From: Bacteroidota bacterium | GTDB lineage: Bacteria; Bacteroidota; Bacteroidia; Chitinophagales; UBA2359 | Direction: 5' to 3' | Length of the DNA stretch: 15,082 bases | Assembly: GCA_020627525.1 (NCBI GenBank) | Contig: JAHDGP010000061.1 | Span: 1 to 15,082, forward strand | In this document: positions 1 to 4,878 of the stretch, in pieces | Numbering within the stretch: position 1 is the first letter of the stretch | How the letters are laid out: each line of letters opens with the position of its first letter | The notes under the pieces: generated by a model | The model's database searches: none | Told to the model about the DNA's origin: nothing | Seen by the model: only the letters and a program-made list of their open reading frames with translations | Position numbers and translations under genes: made by a program

Positions 1-489
1 AATTATTGCAGAGCAAACAACCTCAATACTGATTTTTGTATATTGATTGATATGCGTATCCACTCTGGTAAGGAAAGGCTTTTCATTTATAATTTAAAAG
101 AGCAAACGGTCATCAACTCGGGATTGTGTTCACACGGTTGTTGTGATGCTCCGTGGGGAGATGATCAGACTAAAACCGATCCAATTTTTAGCAATGTGCC
201 AGAGAGTCATTGTTCCTCTTTAGGAAAATATAAGATTGGGAAAAGGGGTTACAGCAATTGGGGAATCAATGTAAATTATAAAATGCACGGCTTGGAAGAA
301 AGTAATGATAATGCTTTTTCGAGGTTTATAGTATTGCATTCTTGGGAAATGGTTGGTGATTATGAATGTTATCCCAAGGGCACGCCTGAGGGTTGGGGCT
401 GTCCAGCGGTTTCCAATGCAATGATGAAAGAACTTGACCAACTTTTAAAGGTTACAAACAAGCCGGTTTTAATGTGGATTTACCAGTAA
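1..489 (+). CDS. Murein L,D-transpeptidase family protein (YkuD_2 type), 5' end cut by the window
   Basis: The frame is open from base 1, so the gene begins before the window and about 162 C-terminal codons are visible. A TTG at 43 could be read as a start, but the residues before it (ending CILID before MRIHSGK) continue the family's usual first strand, so it is internal. Features of the YkuD_2 group are an early SHGCC, a histidine in VLHSW (codon 337-339) and the active-site cysteine in WGCPAVS (codon 400-402). Family members are exported and are thought to act on peptidoglycan stem peptides through that cysteine; the signal peptide would lie outside the window. The C-terminus looks complete. 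The stop is only two bases from the stop of the convergent epimerase-like gene, with no room for a terminator. Family assignment is firm; the exact reaction of this subgroup is less well established. Confidence 0.88.
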   Translation, partial: NYCRANNLNTDFCILIDMRIHSGKERLFIYNLKEQTVINSGLCSHGCCDAPWGDDQTKTDPIFSNVPESHCSSLGKYKIGKRGYSNWGINVNYKMHGLEESNDNAFSRFIVLHSWEMVGDYECYPKGTPEGWGCPAVSNAMMKELDQLLKVTNKPVLMWIYQ

Positions 490-491
490 AA

Positions 492-1205
492 TCATAGTAA
501 AAGTTGTACTAATGAATTTTCATGAAATGGCAGATTGTTTTCAAATCCCAAATCTGTGAAGGCTTGATTTGGTAAGCCTATATCAGCTACATACACTTTT
601 GAAGTTAACTCAGGGTTGTTTAGTACCTTTTTGGGTGCGCCCAAAGCACAAACGACATCTGAAAATACAAACGGATGATCATTTTCATCCTCGGTCAACC
701 CAGTAGGAATATCTAAGGAAAGTCGTTGGCACAGGTATTGATTCACTTCGTGAATTCTGGCGGTATATGCTTGCGGTAAAGGTAATCTTTGTGAAAATCC
801 AAAATAACAATCAATAAACAAATCAGGCATTTGAATTCTGCCAATCTCAGCTCCAAAGGCAACAGCTCTTGAGGCTTGTTTCAAAGGCAATTCATTGAGC
901 CTTATATCTGGAAAGTCTAAATATACATTATAGCCCCAAGCAACCAGTCTTCTGGCAGCCACTAAGCCACCTCCACCATTGTTACCTGTTCCTATTCCTA
1001 TTTCAATATTTGATCCTGGTTCTACCAGTTTAGATGCCAATTTAGCCAGTTGATAACCTGCATTCTCCATCATTAACTCAACTGGAAGTTGAAATTTCTT
1101 CATAGCATAGTAGTCTACCTTTTTCATTTGGTTATTAGTCAAAGCGGTGTCGTAATCGAAATCACAGACCGGAATTCCGCTATGGCTAGGGGCATCCATA
1201 GACAT
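492..1205 (-). CDS. nnrE: NAD(P)H-hydrate epimerase-like protein (YjeF N-terminal domain, stand-alone)
   Basis: The 237-residue protein is a single YjeF_N domain. Visible family blocks are MENAG (46-50), GTGNNGGGG (72-80), LSLDIPTG (162-169), LGAPKK (188-193) and VADIGLP (206-212). The family interconverts the epimers of hydrated NAD(P)H so that a dehydratase can repair them. Many bacterial versions are fused to the ADP/ATP-dependent dehydratase; here the dehydratase domain is absent and none is encoded in the window. The catalytic-type Asp (D165) is kept. The substrate-binding NNGGD segment reads NNGGG, so the Asp expected at 79 is Gly. This may lower activity or mark a paralogue. Start is ATG at 1205, with a second in-frame ATG two codons later. 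It lies 24 bases downstream of the lipoprotein gene and probably shares its transcript. Confidence 0.82.
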   Translation of the reverse strand: MSMDAPSHSGIPVCDFDYDTALTNNQMKKVDYYAMKKFQLPVELMMENAGYQLAKLASKLVEPGSNIEIGIGTGNNGGGGLVAARRLVAWGYNVYLDFPDIRLNELPLKQASRAVAFGAEIGRIQMPDLFIDCYFGFSQRLPLPQAYTARIHEVNQYLCQRLSLDIPTGLTEDENDHPFVFSDVVCALGAPKKVLNNPELTSKVYVADIGLPNQAFTDLGFENNLPFHENSLVQLLL

Positions 1206-1229
1206 ATTTTATTGTGTTAATGTTTTCAA

Positions 1230-1880
1230 TTAAATCCCACCCATCCGCTGTTCATAAAGATCTTTACTATCTTTAATCGTATTATTTAATTCTGCCATAA
1301 TAGCTGGAATACGGGCTTCAATATTTTTTAATCCGTCCGTAATTTCAGCGATCTGACCTAATGAAATCGCTACTTCTAAACCTTTAACAATGTCTATTGC
1401 CTCATCATGTAGGGTTCTAAGTTTTGTTATTGCTTTTTCAGTATTTGCTAATGTGATTGCATACTCCCCTTTGGATTTCGACAAAGCAGCTGTCAGTTCA
1501 TTTTTCATAGTTTGATCATTCAAACTCGCCGTTTGACGCTCCATCGCTCCAAAAAGATTGTCTGCATCACCTTTTAAACGCTCATAATCTTTATAAAGAC
1601 CATTAATATTATTATCTACTTTATTCCATTGAGCATAAACTCTCTTAAATTCTTTGTCTGTATTTTCCGCATTTGCAAGAGCCTCTTGAATTGTTCCCAA
1701 GTTTTTTATGCCATCTTCAACCTTTGTATTGGTTTTGTCTTTTTGTGATTCAAAGCTTGCAATTTGGGCTTTGAATTTCTTTTTATATTTAGGTAAATCT
1801 TCTGGTCCTTTGTAGCAAGATACTAAAAAAACCATCAAAAGTAATATACAGCTATTTTTTAATATATTATATTTATTCAT
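1230..1880 (-). CDS. Putative coiled-coil lipoprotein, function unknown
   Basis: The 216-residue product starts with a lipoprotein signal: two lysines, the hydrophobic run ILLLMVFLVSC, and the lipobox cysteine at C22 (LVSC). The next residues, YKGPEDLP, carry no Asp at +2 that would suggest inner-membrane retention in enterobacteria, though sorting rules differ in Bacteroidota. The rest (about 35-216) is Lys/Glu/Ala-rich with few Pro or Gly and heptad-like spacing of Leu, Ile and Val, so it is probably a long alpha-helical or coiled-coil domain facing the periplasm or cell surface. I do not recognise a named family. It is upstream of the epimerase-like gene with a 24-base gap, suggesting co-transcription, although no functional link is evident. 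The ATG at 1880 fits the signal peptide well. Confidence 0.75.
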   Translation of the reverse strand: MNKYNILKNSCILLLMVFLVSCYKGPEDLPKYKKKFKAQIASFESQKDKTNTKVEDGIKNLGTIQEALANAENTDKEFKRVYAQWNKVDNNINGLYKDYERLKGDADNLFGAMERQTASLNDQTMKNELTAALSKSKGEYAITLANTEKAITKLRTLHDEAIDIVKGLEVAISLGQIAEITDGLKNIEARIPAIMAELNNTIKDSKDLYEQRMGGI

Positions 1881-1977
1881 TGTGTAATATTCAATTTGAA
1901 TGTAAACTTGATCAAAAATACTTTATTTATGGCACAATTTAGAAATGTAAGTTTATAAGTTGCTTAAAAATATCTAA

Positions 1978-2214
1978 TTAGCTTACCAATTCTAGATATA
2001 ATTTCTCTACTTTTTCTCTTGCCCAAGGTGTTTTTCTTAAAAACTTTAGACTGGATTTTATTGAAGGGTCAAAATTGAAACATCTAATTCTAATTATTTG
2101 CCCAAGATCTTCCCAACCGTATTCCTCTACTAATTTTTCAAGCATATCTATTAATTTCACCCCATGCAGTGGATTGTTGCTTTGATCTGTTAAAGGTCGT
2201 TTTTTGTTTTCCAT
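1978..2214 (-). CDS. VF530 family (DUF2132) small DNA-binding protein
   Basis: A 78-residue protein matches the VF530/DUF2132 family almost throughout. NPLHG (about 14-18) is followed by a helix, YGWEDLG (about 33-39), IRCFNFDPSIKSSLKFLR, and the end block KTPWAREKVEKLYL. The family was described structurally as a small helical protein proposed to bind DNA; its cellular role is not known. The ATG at 2214 (MENKKRPL) is preferred. A TTG at 2232 would add six residues and overlap the stop of the upstream pseudogene, but those residues (MKKIIK) are not typical of the family. The gene follows the decaying decarboxylase remnant closely and may once have been read with it. It appears intact. Confidence 0.85.
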   Translation of the reverse strand: MENKKRPLTDQSNNPLHGVKLIDMLEKLVEEYGWEDLGQIIRIRCFNFDPSIKSSLKFLRKTPWAREKVEKLYLELVS

Positions 2215-2228
2215 TTTGATTATTTTTT

Positions 2229-2770
2229 TCAACCTACAAAGGTATAAGCTTTTTTGAACGATTCTACTGAACGAGAAATGTCATTTTGGGTAGTTGCCCA
2301 GGAACAAATACTCACACGCATAACTTTTTTTCCAAACCATTTAGAGCCTCCTAACCAACATTCATGCAAGTTTTGAATGTTACTCAATACTTTATCTGTC
2401 ATTTCATCGGTTTCACATCTAACGATTACTTGATTGAAAACGACTTCATTTTCAATAAAAAACCCTTCTACATTCCCAATTTCCTCGGCAAACTGTAAGG
2501 CTCTCTTATTCATAGATAAGACCATTTCATCTATCCCACTTTTTCCTAAATATTTCATTATTGCCCAAAGCTCAATAATCCTGGCTCTTCTGGACATTTC
2601 AGGAGTAAAATGCATTCCATCTCTCTCTTTGCTTTCAATAATATAACTTCCAGACATTTGAAGTGCGCTTGTTAAAGCTTCACGATCTGCACACAGAACA
2701 ATCCCACAATCGTAGGGAGTATTCAGCGTTTTGTGCCCATCCACCGCCCACGAAGAAGCATTTTCCATTG
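2229..2770 (-). pseudogene. C-terminal remnant of a PLP-dependent decarboxylase (group II)
   Basis: About 180 codons match the C-terminal part of pyridoxal-phosphate decarboxylases of the aspartate aminotransferase fold. The lysine that forms the PLP Schiff base is in SWAVDGHKTLN, followed by TPYDCGIVLC and by GSYI, RRARIIELWAIMKYLG, NEVVFNQVIVR and the natural end (VMRVSICSWATTQND...). Intact family members are roughly 450 residues or more. Here everything before the PLP-lysine block is missing, including the cofactor-binding and substrate-binding N-terminal domain, so the product cannot be a functional enzyme. The missing part is replaced in frame by a piece of a DUF2071 protein, with the junction near 2762-2777. 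The fused frame stays open through a TTG codon at 2844-2846 up to a stop at 2898-2900. The remnant has no internal stops, so the damage may be recent or a fusion product may still be made. Confidence 0.8.
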
Positions 2771-2929
2771 ATAAGGAGGTTTGATCTTCACTAATAAAAC
2801 TCACTTGATAATTTCCATTTTGTTCCTTCACCTTAAATTTTGCCAAATGATGAACTCCAGGAAAGATGGTGCCACCAGCAAGCGAATTATTCTGCGGTCA
2901 ATTACTCCTTTTATCCTCGGTATTTTCAT
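2765..2929 (-). pseudogene. DUF2071-family protein remnant with internal deletion and frameshift
   Basis: Reading the minus strand from an ATG at 2929 gives MKIPRIKGVIDRRI, which I recognise as the start of a DUF2071-type protein of Bacteroidota; AAAAGG lies just before it. That frame then goes out of register and stops at 2828-2830. From about 2888 a second frame gives NSLAGGTIFPGVHHLAKF and KVKEQNGNYQVSFISED, a block typical of the middle to C-terminal part of the same family. Roughly the central third or more of the gene, with the change of frame, is therefore lost at about 2885-2892. The second piece runs in frame into the decarboxylase remnant. The family has no well-established function. 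Recognition is from memory of the motif pattern and should be confirmed by a profile search, but two adjacent pieces of one family in the right order make chance unlikely. Confidence 0.68.
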
Positions 2930-3009
2930 AACCTTTTATTATAATTGTAAAATTGATTCTCAACCTTCTAGTTATAGAACAGTCTATAAGCAATATATGT
3001 TTCACAACT

Positions 3010-3143
3010 GCATAACACTTAAGGACAGTTCCTAAATTACTGCCTTTAAACTAAAGATGCAGATTTGAAATGCAATAATGTAACAATTTTCTAAAATCCT
3101 CAATAAAGCAATTTTGAAAAAGAGCTAAAACCTAATGTTATGT
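3010..3143. repeat. Imperfect inverted pair resembling integron attC core boxes (speculative)
   Basis: GCATAACACTTAAGG (3010-3024) is nearly the reverse complement of CCTAATGTTATGT (3131-3143). Aligned, CATAAC pairs with GTTATG, and the inner TTAAGG/CCTAA parts pair with extra unpaired bases on one side, as in attC R and L boxes. The pair is 134 bases end to end, within the attC size range, and its right end overlaps the ATG of the acetyltransferase gene. Against it, the right box GTTATGT breaks the GTTRRRY consensus at one position. No integrase is present and no matching site follows the acetyltransferase gene. The interior otherwise shows no strong pairing. Confidence 0.25.
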
Positions 3144-3604
3144 CGATCAAAATTATTGATTACAATTCTAATTACAGCAGAGCATTTAAAGAGTTGAATA
3201 GGGAATGGATTGAGACTTATTTTATAATGGAAGCAGCAGATTATAAAGCACTGGATAATCCTGAAGAATATATAATTGATAAAGGTGGGTTTATTTTAGT
3301 CGCTTTAAATGATAATGCACCAGTCGGAGTCTGTGCCTTAATGAAGTCAACCGAAGAAAAGTATGATTATGAATTAGCGAAAATGGCTGTTGCTCCAAAA
3401 TTTCATGGTAAAGGAATAGGAAATATTTTGGCAAATGCTGTTATTGAAAAAGCAAAAGAACACAATGCAAAAAGTATTTATTTGGAAAGCAATACTATTC
3501 TAAAGCCCGCAATAAATCTTTATAGAAAACTAGGATTTAAAGAAGTTCATGGTTTGGTGTCGCCTTATGAGCGAAGTAATATTAAAATGGAGCTACTATT
3601 TTAG
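3140..3604 (+). CDS. GNAT family N-acetyltransferase
   Basis: The 154-residue protein has the standard length of a single GNAT domain. The acetyl-CoA pyrophosphate-binding motif A is clear at about 82-97 (MAVAPKFHGKGIGNIL), preceded by the strand FILVALNDNAPVGVCAL (51-67) and followed by the motif B region IYLESNTILKPAINLYRKLGF. It should transfer an acetyl group from acetyl-CoA to a small molecule or protein amine; the substrate cannot be told from sequence. The ATG at 3140 is the only sensible start. The gene stands alone, divergent from the DUF2071 remnant, and its last 23 bases overlap tail-to-tail with the broken DoxX-like gene. It appears intact although it sits between two pseudogenes. 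Confidence 0.9.
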   Translation: MSIKIIDYNSNYSRAFKELNREWIETYFIMEAADYKALDNPEEYIIDKGGFILVALNDNAPVGVCALMKSTEEKYDYELAKMAVAPKFHGKGIGNILANAVIEKAKEHNAKSIYLESNTILKPAINLYRKLGFKEVHGLVSPYERSNIKMELLF

Positions 3605-3935
3605 TTTTTTGAACATATAACAAATACATTACTGTTACAAACCCGATTATCGCCCCACCAAAATCATAAGTTTCGATATACAAATGCATTAGAATCGCAG
3701 AAAACATTGTCAATAAAATTATTATCATACTCAATAATCTGAATTTGTTTGTCATTAAGCCTAGTCCTGCAACAATTTATATCACACCAATAGCCATCAT
3801 TCCCTTTCGGGTAACAAAATCTGTCAATGAACATATAGGAAGTATTTCTACAAACTTATCTATCCCAATTCCAATGCAAATTATAGCAAAGCCATAAAGA
3901 AAAACTGAATTGACATTTGACCAATTGAAAGCCAT
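3582..3935 (-). pseudogene. DoxX-like four-helix membrane protein interrupted by an in-frame stop
   Basis: From an ATG at 3935 (MAFNWSNVNSVFLYGF) the minus strand reads as a 117-codon small membrane protein with a single TAA at codon 53 (bases 3777-3779). The same frame then continues with IVAGLGLMTNKFRLLSMI to a stop at 3582-3584. Hydrophobic segments at about codons 11-25, 46-61, 68-88 and 92-108 would give four transmembrane helices, with the stop inside the second. The length and four-helix layout suggest the DoxX or a similar small integral membrane family; this is a weak assignment. One base change would restore the frame, so it is either a recent pseudogene, a sequencing error, or two short products. 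It starts three bases after the stop of the secreted-protein gene and so was probably co-transcribed with it. Its end overlaps the end of the acetyltransferase gene by 23 bases. Confidence 0.65.
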
Positions 3936-3938
3936 TTT

Positions 3939-4526
3939 TTAGTTTGAATTTATAAAATCCCTAACAGGAATTGACAATGCACCCAAAGCTGAAAGAATTG
4001 CTCCTTTAATTCCATCTGTCTGAATGCCTATACTCAATACGACATCTTCTTTGCCATCAAATGGATTGGGTTCTAATTTATCTAGCCGAAAAGAAATACC
4101 TATGTGATCTTTATAATTCACATTCGTTTCAAGGCAATACCCTGCAAATCCATCAGGATAAGAACTGTCGCTCAAAATCAAACCTGGTGAAATATCTACT
4201 TGCCAATCGGAGTGGGGATAAATGCTGATTCTTGGACGAATACCATGTTGTGTATGCCAACCGCCATTCCTAAAAACATTTAAAAAGAAATGAGCACCAA
4301 CTCCAATTTTATCATTCAAATCATACATTAGTCCTATGTTAGAACTGTGATCAAACTTTCGATGAATTCCGTCCGATAATCCAATTGGTTTACTAACTGT
4401 AAATTCAGTAACCAGAAACAGTTTACAGTTTTCCTTTGAATATTTATACCAACAAAATTGGGAGTAGCTATTTGAGGAAATAAAAAACAATAGTACAACA
4501 AGGATAATTTTTAAGGGGTACTTCAT
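3939..4526 (-). CDS. Secreted or outer-membrane protein of unknown function
   Basis: The 195-residue product begins with a clear Sec signal peptide (MKYPLKIILVVLLFFISSNSYSQ), with likely cleavage after SNSYS. The mature part starts FCWYKYSKENC, whose two cysteines might form a disulphide. It then shows alternating polar/hydrophobic strands rich in Gly and aromatic residues (IGLMYDLNDKIGVGAHFFLNVF, IRPRISIYP, WQVDISPGLILS, IGISFRLDKLEP, VVLSIGIQTDG). This is the pattern of a small outer-membrane beta-barrel, although no barrel family is recognised. It ends in a helix-like tail. The ATG at 4526 agrees with the signal peptide. It is the first gene of a probable two-gene unit with the broken DoxX-like gene three bases downstream, and its promoter should lie in the repeat-bearing region to its right. 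Confidence 0.72.
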   Translation of the reverse strand: MKYPLKIILVVLLFFISSNSYSQFCWYKYSKENCKLFLVTEFTVSKPIGLSDGIHRKFDHSSNIGLMYDLNDKIGVGAHFFLNVFRNGGWHTQHGIRPRISIYPHSDWQVDISPGLILSDSSYPDGFAGYCLETNVNYKDHIGISFRLDKLEPNPFDGKEDVVLSIGIQTDGIKGAILSALGALSIPVRDFINSN

Positions 4527-4878
4527 GGCAGACCAATTTATAGAGTTGTTAATTAATGATTAATCAAATATATGAATGAAACCATTAAATGCGTGAATGT
4601 TTTCAATGTTTTTATTGCTTTAATACTTTTATGTATTCAATCATTTAATCAATGCTGTTTAGGCTTTTGAAACATACCACTCTATTGCTTGACTTAATAA
4701 TATTGGTGCTTTAATGATTCAATGTTTTGATCCTTTAATAAAAAGGAATGCGCAAATGGGTAAGTTTAAATTTGAAATGAATGTAAAATTACTAATATTT
4801 GATTACGAGTAACTTACCAAAAACACTGTATTAGATCAGTTAAATTATTCTTGCTATCTTTATATAAAATAGAATGTT
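4527..4878. other. 352-base non-coding region between divergent genes, with quasi-tandem 8-9 base repeats
   Basis: No gene is seen here. The region separates two divergently transcribed genes and must hold both promoters, but no convincing Bacteroidota promoter pair could be placed. Its main content is a run of degenerate 8-9 base units of the form AATGTTTTC, AATGTTTTT, ATTGCTTT, AATACTTTT, ATGTATTC, AATCATTT, AATCAATG (about 4596-4655). A second short block, CTTTAATGATTCAATG followed by TTTTGATCCTTTAATA, lies at about 4709-4740. The 11-mer TTCAATGTTTT occurs exactly at 4602-4612 and 4718-4728. Confidence 0.6.

Noticed and set aside
2215..2232. TTG start for the VF530 protein overlapping the upstream stop
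   Set aside because: An ATG six codons later gives the usual family N-terminus.
2848..3035. A 62-codon plus-strand frame (MMNSRKDGATSKRII...) with one hydrophobic stretch
   Set aside because: It lies antisense to the DUF2071 remnant, whose family motifs explain the bases, and it resembles no family I know.
4855..4862. TATCTTTA as a -7 box for the GH74-like gene
   Set aside because: No TTG-type upstream element at the right distance; in such A/T-rich DNA the match alone is not informative.
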